NCBI GenBank assembly: GCA_052389895.1 | Contig: JBQTHM010000002.1 | Span: 47,793-111,792, forward strand | Length of the DNA stretch: 64,000 nucleotides | Source: CAVVXX01 sp052389895 | GTDB lineage: Bacteria; Pseudomonadota; Alphaproteobacteria; Micropepsales; Micropepsaceae | Direction of reading: 5' to 3' | In this document: in pieces, positions 25,185 to 34,219 of the stretch | How the letters are laid out: every line of letters starts with the position of its first letter | How positions within the stretch are numbered: position 1 is the first letter of the stretch | Position numbers and translations under genes: made by a program | Notes under the pieces: generated by a model | Told to the model about the DNA's origin: nothing | The model's input: only the letters and a program-made list of their open reading frames with translations | Database searches by the model: none

Positions 25185-26434
25185 GATCCCGTCACCACGA
25201 ACGTCCCGGGCGCCGGCGACACCACCACAAATCCCGCGGGGTGTATTTCCATTACGGCAAGCCCGCGTTCCGCCGAGCCGTCAATGTGAAAGCGGAAGAT
25301 TCCGTCCACGCCGCGAAATCCATTCGGGTCGGTGAGGGCTGTGGGTGAAAAGCGCTGGTAAGGCCGTCCCCGGGAAAGAAGTGCCACCAGCGAAACGGCG
25401 TCGTAGCCAAGGCTTGCTATCCGGGGCGGCAGCGCACCATGGGCCGAGCGGTATCTTTCCGCAAAAGCGCGTTCGGCTTCCAGCGAAGGAGCGGCAAACC
25501 AGGCACCCGCCAGCATAGGTTCGCGAAGGATCGAGGGATCGTCCCACAATCCTGTGCCAAGGAACCTCGCTTGGCGGTTGCTTACGCCTTCAAGCGCCAG
25601 CGTGGGCGCGATGCTGCGCAACACGACGCCGCCCTGCGCGATGAACACCGCGTCGGGCCGCGTCGCGGCAACAGCCGCCACCGCCGGCCCAACGTGCTCG
25701 GGCTTGGGGACGAAAGTCTGTATTGTCGTTACGCGCGCACCCGTGCGTGCGACCGCGCTCTGGAACGCAGATGCCGCGACTTCGCCGTACGCCGTTTGCG
25801 GAACAAGTGCCGCGAAGTTGCTCCGCCCCTGTCGCGCGGCGAAGGTAATTATGCGGTTAACCTCGTCTTCCGGCTGGAAGCTGAGAAGGTACACGCCGTC
25901 GCCGCCCACCGAACGATCAGTCGAGAACGCGATGACGGGCACCCCTTGCGTGCGCGCAATGGGGCCAACTGCCGCTACGGATTGTGCGAACAAGGGCCCA
26001 AGGATGATTTCCGCGCCTTCTGCGATGGCGCGGCCGGCTGCGGATTGGGCGCCCGTGGTGGTGCCGCCGTCGTCGCGCGGCATCAAGATGATGTCCGGAT
26101 TGCCGGAATCGAAAACGGCTATCTCGGCTGCCCGCTCGATGGCGTGCGCCACTGCGCGCGTTTCCGGCGTGCCGCTGGAGAAGGGAAGGATGAGCGCGAT
26201 GCGCACTGGCGTGTGGTCGGGCGCCGTGCTCGGCAGGCGGAAATAGGTCGGTAAGTCACTCCGCGGCGGCAGCGGCGGAAGCGTGGGCCGGGTCGCCGTC
26301 CGCTGCGCCGTTGAGCAGGCGGCAAGGAGCGCTATCGCAAGTACGGCCGCTATTGCGCAGACTGCGCGGGCCGAGTCGCGAACCATTGCGGGGGCATGTG
26401 ACAGGAAAGAACCGGACATCTGCAAACGCTCCAT
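25181..26434 (-). CDS. penicillin-binding protein activator, LpoA-like lipoprotein
   Basis: About 417 residues. The signal (VCAIAAVLAIALLAACS) has lipobox LAAC, followed by a Pro-rich linker and a type 1 periplasmic-binding-protein fold (VRIALILPFSSGTPE, ILGPLFAQSVAAVGPIARTQGVPVIAFSTD, SLGYDAVSLVALLSRG). This matches the LppC/LpoA C-terminal domain, which stimulates PBP1A from the outer membrane; it lacks the TPR half of E. coli LpoA. Starts: ATG 26434 (AAGGCG upstream), ATG 26419 or ATG 26386, the last being closest to the signal peptide. Divergent from rsmI, as yraM and rsmI are in E. coli. Confidence 0.88.
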   Translation of the reverse strand: MERLQMSGSFLSHAPAMVRDSARAVCAIAAVLAIALLAACSTAQRTATRPTLPPLPPRSDLPTYFRLPSTAPDHTPVRIALILPFSSGTPETRAVAHAIERAAEIAVFDSGNPDIILMPRDDGGTTTGAQSAAGRAIAEGAEIILGPLFAQSVAAVGPIARTQGVPVIAFSTDRSVGGDGVYLLSFQPEDEVNRIITFAARQGRSNFAALVPQTAYGEVAASAFQSAVARTGARVTTIQTFVPKPEHVGPAVAAVAATRPDAVFIAQGGVVLRSIAPTLALEGVSNRQARFLGTGLWDDPSILREPMLAGAWFAAPSLEAERAFAERYRSAHGALPPRIASLGYDAVSLVALLSRGRPYQRFSPTALTDPNGFRGVDGIFRFHIDGSAERGLAVMEIHPAGFVVVSPAPGTFVVTGS

Positions 26435-26487
26435 CACGCCTTGCTGTGGCCAAGCCTAGAGCGGCGCGGGCGCGCGGTAAATCGGCG

Positions 26488-27327
26488 ATGCAAGGTTCCC
26501 TTGCACCCGGCCTTTATGTCGTGGCGACACCCATCGGAAACGCCGCCGACATCTCGCTCCGGGCGCTGAGCGTGCTCGCGGGCGTCGACGCGATACTGGC
26601 GGAGGACACAAGGGTCACGGCGAAGCTGCTGGCGTTGCATGGCATTAAACAACCCCTTCGCAGCTATAACGATCACAATGCCCCGCGCGAACGGCCTGCC
26701 ATACTGGCGCGCCTGACGGCGGGAGAAACCTTGGCACTTGTCAGCGACGCGGGAACCCCGCTTGTATCGGATCCCGGGCTGAAACTTGTGCGCGAGGCGC
26801 GCGCGGCGGGCATTCCTGTTTTTGCAGTCCCCGGCGCCTCGGCACTATTAGCCGCGCTGAGTGTCGCCGGTCTGCCGACGGATCATTTCTGCTTCGCGGG
26901 ATTTCTTCCCGCCAGGGAGGGTGGGCGCAGGAATGCGCTGGAAGAACTTGCTGCCATTCCCGCAACCCTCGTCTTTTTCGAAAGTGCGCAGCGCCTCGGG
27001 GCGACGCTTTCCCAAATGACCCAGATTTTGGGCGAACGCGAAGCGGCGGTCGCGCGCGAACTGACCAAACTGCACGAAGAAGTGCAGACGGGAACCCTGG
27101 CCGAGCTGGCTCATCGCTACGCGAACGAGGCGCCCAAGGGCGAAATTACGATTGTGATTGGCCCGCCGGCGCAGATGCGCCCCTCGGGCGCCAACGTGGA
27201 AAAGCTTCTCGCGCTCGCCCTTCCCTTCATGCCGGTGAAGGAAGCGGCACAATTGGTTTCGCAGGCGACAGGGCTTTCGCGCCGTGAGATCTACGCGCTC
27301 GCACTTAAAATGAAGGAGCGGGAATGA
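26488..27327 (+). CDS. rsmI: 16S rRNA 2'-O-ribose C1402 methyltransferase RsmI
   Basis: SAM-dependent methylation of C1402 in 16S rRNA. 279 residues of the tetrapyrrole-methylase fold: GLYVVATPIGNAADISLRAL at the start, EDTRVTAKLL, LVSDAGTPLVSDPG, VPGASALLAALS and FFESAQRLGATL. ATG 26488 is the family-typical start; the longer open frame upstream is antisense to the divergent lipoprotein gene. Overlaps yraN by 4 bases. Confidence 0.96.
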   Translation: MQGSLAPGLYVVATPIGNAADISLRALSVLAGVDAILAEDTRVTAKLLALHGIKQPLRSYNDHNAPRERPAILARLTAGETLALVSDAGTPLVSDPGLKLVREARAAGIPVFAVPGASALLAALSVAGLPTDHFCFAGFLPAREGGRRNALEELAAIPATLVFFESAQRLGATLSQMTQILGEREAAVARELTKLHEEVQTGTLAELAHRYANEAPKGEITIVIGPPAQMRPSGANVEKLLALALPFMPVKEAAQLVSQATGLSRREIYALALKMKERE

Positions 27328-27707
27328 CGCGCAAGCGCGCTCCGGATCCGTTACGCCTTCAGGCGGAATTGCGCGGCCGCAAGGGCGAAATATGGGCCGC
27401 CATCGTTCTCGCACTCAAAGGCTACCGCGTGCTGGGCCGCCGCGTTCGCACCCATGCGGGCGAGCTCGATCTGGTGGCGCGGGCGCCGTCGGGCGTCCTC
27501 TGCTTCGTCGAGGTGAAGGCCCGGCCTGATTGGGACACGGCGGTGCTCGCCGTCGCGCCCCGCCAGCGCGAACGCATTGCGCGCGCAGCCGCGCTGTATG
27601 TGGGCGCGCGGCCCCGGCTGCGCCACAATGGGGTGCGATTCGATGCAATTCTGATTGCACCTGGAAAATGGCCCAGGCACATGAAGGACGTCTGGCGCCC
27701 GGACTAA
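27324..27707 (+). CDS. yraN: YraN family (UPF0102) endonuclease-fold protein
   Basis: 127 residues with the conserved RRVRTHAGELDLVARAPSG and CFVEVKARPDW segments, the D/E-x-K core of the PD-(D/E)xK nuclease fold. Function is not firmly established; family members are thought to act in recombination or DNA processing. It follows rsmI with a 4-bp overlap, a gene pair widely conserved in proteobacteria. Confidence 0.92.
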   Translation: MTRKRAPDPLRLQAELRGRKGEIWAAIVLALKGYRVLGRRVRTHAGELDLVARAPSGVLCFVEVKARPDWDTAVLAVAPRQRERIARAAALYVGARPRLRHNGVRFDAILIAPGKWPRHMKDVWRPD

Positions 27708-27724
27708 GTGAAAGGAGCGGCCTC

Positions 27725-28342
27725 ATGCGTTTGCCCATCCTGATTCTTTCTGTTGCCATGATTGTTCCACTTCTTGCCGGGTGCGCCTGGGTTGTCGCGG
27801 GGGGCGCCGTTGTCGGCGTCAATGCTGCGCGTCAAGAGCGCAGCGTCGGCGACGCGCTCGACGACATCCGCATCAAGACGGAAATCCAGTCCGATCTGAT
27901 TGCTCGTTCCGCCAATAATTTCGTCAATGTGTCCGTGACGGTTGTCGAGGGCCGCGTGCTGCTCACGGGCCGCGTGAAGGAGCCGGAGCAAAGACTCGAC
28001 GCCACCCGCGTCGCGTGGGGAACCGATGGTGTGCTGAAAGTGGACAACGACATCGAGGTGACGGAGGACGCCGGCTGGCTTGAGCGGCCAAACGACATCC
28101 TCATCCGCACGACGCTTGCGGGCGAACTGCTGGCAGACCCGGAGATCAGCGATATCAATTACACGATAGATTGCGTAAACGGAGTCGTCTATTTGATGGG
28201 CGTAGGGCAGAATAGGGAAGAAGTGCAGCGCGTTATTGCGCATGCCCGCGGCGTTTCCGGTGTGCGCCGGGTTGAAAACTACGTTGTGTTGAAGAACCAT
28301 CCGCTGCGCGTTGGAACAGGGCTCTCCGATCGCGAGTCATGA
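27725..28342 (+). CDS. BON-domain lipoprotein (YraP/DolP-like)
   Basis: 205 residues. Lipoprotein signal with LLAGC (Cys near residue 19), then two BON domains (about 48-115 and 125-195: VNVSVTVVEGRVLLTGRVKE and IDCVNGVVYLMGVGQN). E. coli DolP, encoded next to yraN, supports outer-membrane integrity; the same neighbourhood (rsmI-yraN-BON) supports the same role here. Starts 17 bases after yraN and overlaps the next gene by 4 bases. Confidence 0.92.
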   Translation: MRLPILILSVAMIVPLLAGCAWVVAGGAVVGVNAARQERSVGDALDDIRIKTEIQSDLIARSANNFVNVSVTVVEGRVLLTGRVKEPEQRLDATRVAWGTDGVLKVDNDIEVTEDAGWLERPNDILIRTTLAGELLADPEISDINYTIDCVNGVVYLMGVGQNREEVQRVIAHARGVSGVRRVENYVVLKNHPLRVGTGLSDRES

Positions 28343-29172
28343 AGGAAGAACCATTCCCGGCGAAGGATTTTCTCATAGAACTCGGCAAGTCCGGGGAAGG
28401 GCCACACGACATAGCGCAGGCAGCTCTAATGCTTTCCGCGCTTGACCATGCCGGCAAGCCGCTCGCGTTCTACCAGTCGCATCTGGCGGAAATGGGGGCT
28501 GCCGCAAAGGCCGACGCGATTTATGCCAGCAATGCGGAAGCGGCCGGCCGCGCGCTCGCCGGCGTGCTTGCCGGACACTATGGTTACGACGGGGACCGGC
28601 TCAATTTCGACGATCCGCGCAATGCGGACCTGATGAGCGTGATCGACCGCAGGCGTGGCCTTCCTGTTTCACTTGGCGTTCTTTACATCCATGCCGCGCG
28701 GGCAGGCGGGCAAACCGCCTGCGGTCTTATGGCGCCGGGGCATTTTCTGCTCATGATCGGCGTGCGCGGCACGGAAGCGATTGTCGACCCGTTCAACGGC
28801 GGGGCAGTGCTTGACCGCGAGCGATTGGCGCAGGCGCCGGCGCTTGCTGCGCCCGGCGTTCCGCAGGAAGCGCGCATCTTTGAGCCCGTCAGCGATACAG
28901 ACGTACTTCTTCGTTTGCAGAACGCGCTCAAAATGCGCGCGGTGCAGGCTGGCGACGCGGCGCGTGCGCTGGAAATTGCCGAACGCATGGCGATGATTGC
29001 GCCCAAGCACGCCGATATGTGGATTGAGCTTGCACGGTTGCGCGAGGCGGCGGGCGCGATGGGCGCCGCACGCGCCGCCTATGAGAATTGCCTATCCCTT
29101 GCGAAAAAGGGCGAGCCCCTGCACAAGGAAGCCTCGCTCGCGCTCACCGGCCTCAAGCGGAAGGTGAACTGA
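28339..29172 (+). CDS. SirB1 family transglutaminase-like/TPR protein
   Basis: 277 residues. The N-terminal transglutaminase-like SirB1 domain carries VIDRRRGLPVSLGVLYIHAA, PGHFLLM and DPFNGG. The C-terminal part is a TPR-type helical repeat (LEIAERMAMIAPKHADMWIELARLREAAG). The classical catalytic Cys appears absent from the transglutaminase core, so it is probably non-enzymatic. The precise role is unknown. It overlaps its upstream neighbour by 4 bases and shares one base of its stop with the gshB start. Confidence 0.88.
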   Translation: MKEEPFPAKDFLIELGKSGEGPHDIAQAALMLSALDHAGKPLAFYQSHLAEMGAAAKADAIYASNAEAAGRALAGVLAGHYGYDGDRLNFDDPRNADLMSVIDRRRGLPVSLGVLYIHAARAGGQTACGLMAPGHFLLMIGVRGTEAIVDPFNGGAVLDRERLAQAPALAAPGVPQEARIFEPVSDTDVLLRLQNALKMRAVQAGDAARALEIAERMAMIAPKHADMWIELARLREAAGAMGAARAAYENCLSLAKKGEPLHKEASLALTGLKRKVN

Positions 29173-30122
29173 TGGCCTTGACGATCGCCATTCAGATGGA
29201 CCCCATCGAACGCGTCGACATCGCGGGCGATTCCACCTTCGCTTTGGCCCTGGAGGCGCAGGCACGCGGCCACAAGCTGCTCTATTACGGCCCCCGCGAG
29301 CTGACGTTTCGGGACGGACGCGTGACGGCACGGTTGCGGCCTCTGTCGGTGCGCAACGTGAAAGGCGACCATTTCAAGCTGGGCCAGCCCTCCGTTTTCG
29401 ATCTCGCCCAGGCAGACGTCGTGCTGATGCGCCAGGATCCGCCTTTCGACATGGCCTACATCACCGCCACGCACATTCTGGAGCGCGTGCAACTCAAGAC
29501 GCTGGTCGTGAATGATCCTTTCCACGTGCGCAACGCGCCGGAAAAACTGTTCGTCACGCAGTACAAGGACCTCATGCCCGAGACGCTCATCACCTCGGAC
29601 CGGGAGGAAATCCGGCAATTTCGCATGGCGTACAAAGATATCATTTTGAAACCCGTCTACGGAAACGGCGGGGCTGGCGTGTTCCGGCTGAAGCCGGACG
29701 ACGAGAATCTGGGCGCTATGCTGGAGATGCTCACCTCGTTTTATCGCGAACCCATCATCGTGCAGCGCTACGTTCCCGAAGTGCGCAGGGGCGACAAGCG
29801 CATCATCCTGGTGGAAGGGGAAGCCGTGGGCGCCATCAATCGCGTGCCCGCGGAAGGCGAAGCCCGCTCGAACCTGCATGTCGGGGGCAGGCCGGAACCC
29901 GTCGAGTTGGGGGCACGCGATCGCGCCATCTGCGAGGCGATCGGGCCGGAGCTAAGGGCCCGCGGGCTGATCTTCGCGGGCATCGACGTCATCGGCGAAT
30001 ATCTGACCGAGATCAACGTCACCTCGCCCACGGGGATTGCCGAAATCAAGCGCTTCGGCGGCCCCGATATTGCTGTTCTTATCTGGAACGCCATAGAGGC
30101 CAGGCTGCGCCGGCGCGACTAG
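29172..30122 (+). CDS. gshB: glutathione synthetase
   Basis: ATP-grasp ligase joining gamma-glutamylcysteine and glycine. 316 residues: IAIQMDPIERVDIAGDSTFAL at the N-terminus, MRQDPPFDMAYI, the glycine-rich ATP loop VYGNGGAGVFRL, and LYINVTSPTGIAEIKRF-type C-terminal metal-binding segment. ATG 29172 shares one base with the preceding TGA. Likely the last gene of the rsmI operon. Confidence 0.95.
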   Translation: MALTIAIQMDPIERVDIAGDSTFALALEAQARGHKLLYYGPRELTFRDGRVTARLRPLSVRNVKGDHFKLGQPSVFDLAQADVVLMRQDPPFDMAYITATHILERVQLKTLVVNDPFHVRNAPEKLFVTQYKDLMPETLITSDREEIRQFRMAYKDIILKPVYGNGGAGVFRLKPDDENLGAMLEMLTSFYREPIIVQRYVPEVRRGDKRIILVEGEAVGAINRVPAEGEARSNLHVGGRPEPVELGARDRAICEAIGPELRARGLIFAGIDVIGEYLTEINVTSPTGIAEIKRFGGPDIAVLIWNAIEARLRRRD

Positions 30123-30183
30123 CGGCTCGGCGCGAGCCCGGTAGCGTTCTGGTAATCTGGCTCGTGTCTCAGGAGAGCGCCGC

Positions 30184-30615
30184 ATGAGCGCCAGGAACGC
30201 CGCGCCTGAAAGCCATCTGCATGGAAATTGGTTCGAGCGGTTTGCGCACCGCGTAGCGATTGTCGCGGGACGCGCCTATGTGTTCTTTGGCGCGCTTCTT
30301 ATCGTCGTAGTCTGGGGATCTACCGGCCCCATCTTCCATTTCAGCGACACTTGGCAGCTCGTCATCAACACAGGCACTACCATTGTCACATTTCTGATGG
30401 TGTTCCTCATTCAGCAAAGCCAGAACCGCGACACCAAGGCGCTGCAGGTAAAGCTCTCGGAACTCATCATCTCGGTGAAAGGCGCCCACAACATGTTGGC
30501 GAACGCCGAGGATCTTTCGGAGAAGGAACTGGAAAACCTCGAGCGCGAATTCCGCCGCCACGCGGAGCACGCGGCGCACGCGTTGGAAGCGCGCAAGAAA
30601 AAGGCACACCATTGA
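30184..30615 (+). CDS. low-affinity iron permease family protein (PF04120-like)
   Basis: 143 residues. Two membrane segments (about 29-47 and 59-78) are separated by a short loop containing the conserved FHFSDTWQLVINTGTTIVTFLMVFLIQ. The tail is charged, Glu/His-rich and probably helical. The family is named after fungal Fet4-like permeases, but most bacterial members are uncharacterised. CAGGAG lies upstream of the ATG. Confidence 0.85.
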   Translation: MSARNAAPESHLHGNWFERFAHRVAIVAGRAYVFFGALLIVVVWGSTGPIFHFSDTWQLVINTGTTIVTFLMVFLIQQSQNRDTKALQVKLSELIISVKGAHNMLANAEDLSEKELENLEREFRRHAEHAAHALEARKKKAHH

Positions 30616-30657
30616 CGGGCACTTGCCCGGGGCACCGATTTTCTGCCAAATCGATAG

Positions 30658-31692
30658 ATGAACCTGGTCGTCGCACCCGAAACACTGCGAGCCGCGCTCT
30701 ATGGCGACGCGGGCGTATATGCGCGCGAGCGGGCCGGCATCTTTGCCCGCGCCTGGCATCTCATCACGCATGAAAGCCTGCTTCCGGGGGCCGGCTCCTA
30801 TGTGGCGGAGACCATCGCGGGCTATCCCGTCATCGTGGTTCGCGGCGAGGACGGTACGATCCGTGCCTTCCACAATGTCTGCCGCCACCGGGCGGGGCCG
30901 CTCGCCGAAGACGGCGAGGGACGCTGCGACAAGGCGCTCACCTGCAAGTATCACGGCTGGCGCTATGCGCTGGACGGAAGGCTCATGGTCGCACGCGATT
31001 TCGGGCCAGCCGCCGGCTTCGACGCGCGCAAATTCGGGCTCGTGCCGCTTGCCTGCGGCGTGTGGCGGCACTTCGTCTTTGTGAACATCGAGCGCGAAGC
31101 TCAGCCGCTGGAAGAGGTATTGAAGCCTTTCACCGAGCGCACCAAAAAATTCCCCTTCGAGTCCTTCCGTTTCGCCATGCGCCGCACCCACGACGTCATG
31201 TGCAACTGGAAGACCTATGTGGAGAATTATCTCGAGGGCTACCACATCCCGGTTATCCATCCCACGCTGGACAGCCAGATCGAATCGCAGGTGTACGAGA
31301 TCGAAACCGTGCCGCCGCTGGTCTTCTATCGCGCGCCGCCGCGGGAGGAATCCACTGTCGCGGGCCTTTGGGCCTGGATGTGGCCGACGTTGGGCGTCAA
31401 CGTCTATGCCGACGGGGTAATGATGGAGCGCATGTGGCCCTTGGGCCCCAGCCGCACCCGGCTCGATTACCTGTATTTCTTTGCGCCCGAGGTAGCCGAG
31501 GAAATGATCGCGCGCACTATCGAAACTTCCGAGATCACGACGGGCGAAGACATCCGCATGTGCGAGGCGGTGCAGCGCAATCTGGAGGCCGGCATCTACG
31601 ACACGGGAAGGCTGTCGCCAAAACACGAGATGGGCGTGGCCTGGTTCCAGGCCGAAGTGAGAGCCGCCTTGGGCAACATCGTCCCCGCCTGA
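30658..31692 (+). CDS. Rieske-type aromatic ring-hydroxylating oxygenase alpha subunit
   Basis: 344 residues. Rieske [2Fe-2S] domain: CRHRAGPLAE and, 17 residues on, CKYHGWRYALDG, giving C-x-H...C-x2-H. The C-terminal catalytic domain has the mononuclear iron site in NYLEGYHIPVIHP (two His), with a later Asp ligand. Substrate unknown; choline-monooxygenase-like and carnitine-oxygenase-like proteins share the layout. No reductase or beta subunit is adjacent, but a ferredoxin reductase/ferredoxin pair lies at 55.8-57.1 kb. Confidence 0.9.
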   Translation: MNLVVAPETLRAALYGDAGVYARERAGIFARAWHLITHESLLPGAGSYVAETIAGYPVIVVRGEDGTIRAFHNVCRHRAGPLAEDGEGRCDKALTCKYHGWRYALDGRLMVARDFGPAAGFDARKFGLVPLACGVWRHFVFVNIEREAQPLEEVLKPFTERTKKFPFESFRFAMRRTHDVMCNWKTYVENYLEGYHIPVIHPTLDSQIESQVYEIETVPPLVFYRAPPREESTVAGLWAWMWPTLGVNVYADGVMMERMWPLGPSRTRLDYLYFFAPEVAEEMIARTIETSEITTGEDIRMCEAVQRNLEAGIYDTGRLSPKHEMGVAWFQAEVRAALGNIVPA

Positions 31693-31753
31693 GCGCGGGC
31701 TTGCGTGCAAGCGCGTATTTTGACCTGAATAATCGCGCGTGGGGGGTGGGACA

Positions 31754-33268
31754 TTGCTCGCGCATATTTACACGGTCGCTTTTGAAGGCATGGAGGCGCG
31801 CGAAGTGGACGTGCAGGTCCACATCGCCGACCCCATTGGGTTGCCAAGCTTCACGGTGGTGGGTCTCGCCGACAAGGCGGTGGGGGAAAGCCGTGAGCGC
31901 GTGCGCGCGGCACTCGCCGCCATCGGCCTTGCGCTGCCCCCCAAGAAGATAACCGTCAATCTCGCGCCCGCCGATCTGCCCAAGGAAGGCAGCCACTACG
32001 ATTTGCCCATTGCGCTGGCGCTCCTTGCCGCCATGGGCGTGCTGCCCGCCAGCGAAGTCGCGAATTACGCCGCGCTGGGCGAACTTTCGTTGGACGGCCA
32101 CATCACGCCGGTCGCGGGCGTGCTGCCTGCGGCATTGGCCGCATCCGAACACGATCGGGGCCTGATTTGCCCCGCCGCATGCGGACCGGAAGCGGCCTGG
32201 GCGGGCGGGCTGGAAATCGTTGCCGCGCCATCGCTCATCGCCCTTGTCAATCACATGAAGGGCGTAGCCGTGCTCACGCCGCCGGAAGCCAAACTTGCCG
32301 ACGACATCGTGGCCGTGCCTGACCTGAAAGACGTGAAGGGACAGGAAACGGCCAAGCGCGCTTTGGAAGTGGCGGCCGCAGGCGGCCACAACATGCTGAT
32401 GATCGGCCCGCCGGGCGCGGGTAAATCGATGTTGGCCAGCCGCTTGCCCGGGTTGCTTCCGCCGCTCGATGCCCGTGAGGCGCTCGAAGTCTCTATGGTG
32501 AAATCGCTCGCCGGCGAAATAAAGGATGGCGCGCTTTCGCGCACGCGCCCCTTTCGCTCGCCCCATCATTCGGCCTCGATGGCGGCGCTTGTGGGCGGCG
32601 GATTGCGCGTGAGGCCTGGAGAAGTGAGTCTTGCCCATCTTGGCGTGCTGTTTCTGGACGAGCTTCCGGAATTCGCCCGGCCCGTACTCGACTCATTGCG
32701 CCAGCCGATCGAAACGGGAACTGCGGTGATTGCGCGCGCCAACGCCCATGTGCGCTTCCCCGCGCGCTTCCAATTGGTAGCCGCGATGAACCCTTGCCGC
32801 TGCGGGTATCTTACCGATCCCGCGCAGAGTTGCGGCCGTGCGCCCAAATGCGCGCAGGAATATCAAACCAAGCTGTCCGGCCCGCTGCTCGACCGCATCG
32901 ACATCCATGTGGAGGTGGCCGGCGTAAGCGCGCAGGACCTGGAATTGCCGCCGCCCGCCGAAGGCTCCGCCGAGGTGGCCGCCCGCGTGGTTCGTGCGCG
33001 CGATGTGCAGCGCGCGCGCTATGACGGCGCGGGGCTGCGCACCAATGCGGAGGCGGAAGGCGAACTCCTCGACGCCGTGGCAAAGCCCGATACCGCGGGA
33101 CAGAAACTCCTCACCGAGGCCGCCGAGCGCATGCGGCTCACCGCGCGCGGTTATCACCGTGTGCTGCGCGTGTCGCGCACGATCGCGGATCTTTGCGGCG
33201 ACGAAAATGTCGGCCGCGCCCATGTGGCCGAAGCGCTTTCCTATCGCCGCCTCTCACACCTGCACTAG
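31754..33268 (+). CDS. comM: YifB/ComM family Mg-chelatase-like AAA+ ATPase
   Basis: 504 residues. N-terminal Lon-protease-like/ChlI domain, Walker A GPPGAGKS near residue 219, Walker B VLFLDELPEF, and the zinc-finger-like CRCGYLTDPAQSCGRAPKC. ComM is a hexameric branch-migration helicase aiding integration of transforming DNA. TTG 31754 is chosen because it yields MLAHIYTVAFEGMEA, the family start, and has GGGGGGTGGG just upstream; GTG 31739 is the alternative. Confidence 0.93.
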   Translation: MLAHIYTVAFEGMEAREVDVQVHIADPIGLPSFTVVGLADKAVGESRERVRAALAAIGLALPPKKITVNLAPADLPKEGSHYDLPIALALLAAMGVLPASEVANYAALGELSLDGHITPVAGVLPAALAASEHDRGLICPAACGPEAAWAGGLEIVAAPSLIALVNHMKGVAVLTPPEAKLADDIVAVPDLKDVKGQETAKRALEVAAAGGHNMLMIGPPGAGKSMLASRLPGLLPPLDAREALEVSMVKSLAGEIKDGALSRTRPFRSPHHSASMAALVGGGLRVRPGEVSLAHLGVLFLDELPEFARPVLDSLRQPIETGTAVIARANAHVRFPARFQLVAAMNPCRCGYLTDPAQSCGRAPKCAQEYQTKLSGPLLDRIDIHVEVAGVSAQDLELPPPAEGSAEVAARVVRARDVQRARYDGAGLRTNAEAEGELLDAVAKPDTAGQKLLTEAAERMRLTARGYHRVLRVSRTIADLCGDENVGRAHVAEALSYRRLSHLH

Positions 33269-33295
33269 GAACCCGTCTTCTATCCATACGTTAAG

Positions 33296-33544
33296 ATGCT
33301 GACGCACATGGGGAATTGCGCCGTGAACCTCAAGACGCTAGGCGTTGTTTTCATGGTGCTGGGGGCGGCCGCGCTGCTCTTGGGCAATCTCAGCTACACC
33401 GAAACCGAGCCGGTCGCCAAAGTGGGCCCGCTTCAGGTTGAAGTGCAAAAGGAAGAACGCATTCTCAACATACCCACAGTCGCCGGCATCGTCGTGCTGT
33501 TTTCGGGGCTTGTGCTTGTCATTCTTTTCCGGCGCGGCGCCTAA
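33296..33544 (+). CDS. small two-helix membrane protein, hypothetical
   Basis: Up to 82 residues with two hydrophobic segments (about 15-29 and 62-78) flanking a polar loop (YTETEPVAKVGPLQVEVQKE). I do not recognise a specific function. Starts: ATG 33296, ATG 33308, or GTG 33323 with GGGGAA upstream, giving MNLKTLGVVFMVLGAAALL; the shortest looks most natural. Its stop interlocks with that of the convergent PAQR gene. Confidence 0.65.
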   Translation: MLTHMGNCAVNLKTLGVVFMVLGAAALLLGNLSYTETEPVAKVGPLQVEVQKEERILNIPTVAGIVVLFSGLVLVILFRRGA

Positions 33545-34182
33545 AGCACAAACTCAATCACCATCGCGGTAAAGTGGAGCGACGCCGCCACCAACACCAT
33601 CAGATGCCACAGAGCATTGTGGAAAGGCAGCTTGCGCAGCAGGTATACGACCGAGCCTGCGGAATAGATCACGCCGCCGCCCAGCAACAGCCAGAGAGAT
33701 GCTTCCGAAATGGAACGGTAGAGCGGGACGATGGCGGGCAAAATCATCCATCCCATGGCGAGATAGAGCACGATTTTGAAGGCCTCGAAGCGGCGCGCAT
33801 AAATGACAGACAAAACGACGCCCAGTATCGCCGTCAGCCACACGATGACCGCAATGGCGATGCCGGCTGGCCCCGCCATGCTGTTCAATGCAAAAGGCGT
33901 ATAGGTGCCGGCAATCATCAGATAGATAGCCGAGTGGTCGGCGCGGCGCATCCATTCTTTCAGGCGGCTTGCCGGAGTCAGGTTGTACAAAGCCGAGGCC
34001 ACCAACATGACGACAAGGCACAGCCCGTAAAGGGCGAGGCTGCCGCCCGCGGAGTTCCCGATCGCATGCCAGAACAGCCACAGCGCGGCCATGACGCCAA
34101 AGCTTATGCCCGCGGCGTGAATGGCCGCATCCACGCGCCATTCCGCCGTCGTGTATTTGGGAAACTCGTCTGCCCCCAGCAT
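33541..34182 (-). CDS. hemolysin III/PAQR family membrane protein (YqfA-like)
   Basis: 213 residues and seven hydrophobic segments. PAQR/HlyIII motifs are visible: an N-terminal Glu-containing stretch (WRVDAAIHAAGISFG), ALYNLTP, RRADHSAIYLMIAGTYTPF and the C-terminal FHNALWHLMVLVAASLHF. The conserved Ser/His/Asp positions suggest a zinc site as in adiponectin receptors. Function in bacteria is mostly unknown; some regulate membrane lipid properties. ATG 34182 is used. It lies downstream of pstB on the same strand with a 37-base gap. Confidence 0.9.
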   Translation of the reverse strand: MLGADEFPKYTTAEWRVDAAIHAAGISFGVMAALWLFWHAIGNSAGGSLALYGLCLVVMLVASALYNLTPASRLKEWMRRADHSAIYLMIAGTYTPFALNSMAGPAGIAIAVIVWLTAILGVVLSVIYARRFEAFKIVLYLAMGWMILPAIVPLYRSISEASLWLLLGGGVIYSAGSVVYLLRKLPFHNALWHLMVLVAASLHFTAMVIEFVL

Positions 34183-34219
34183 GCGCGCAATATCACCAGG
34201 CGCGCGCTCTCGCGCAAGA

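Noticed and set aside
30169..31710. 513-codon open frame on the minus strand
   Set aside because: Antisense to the iron-permease-like and Rieske genes, both of which have clear motifs.
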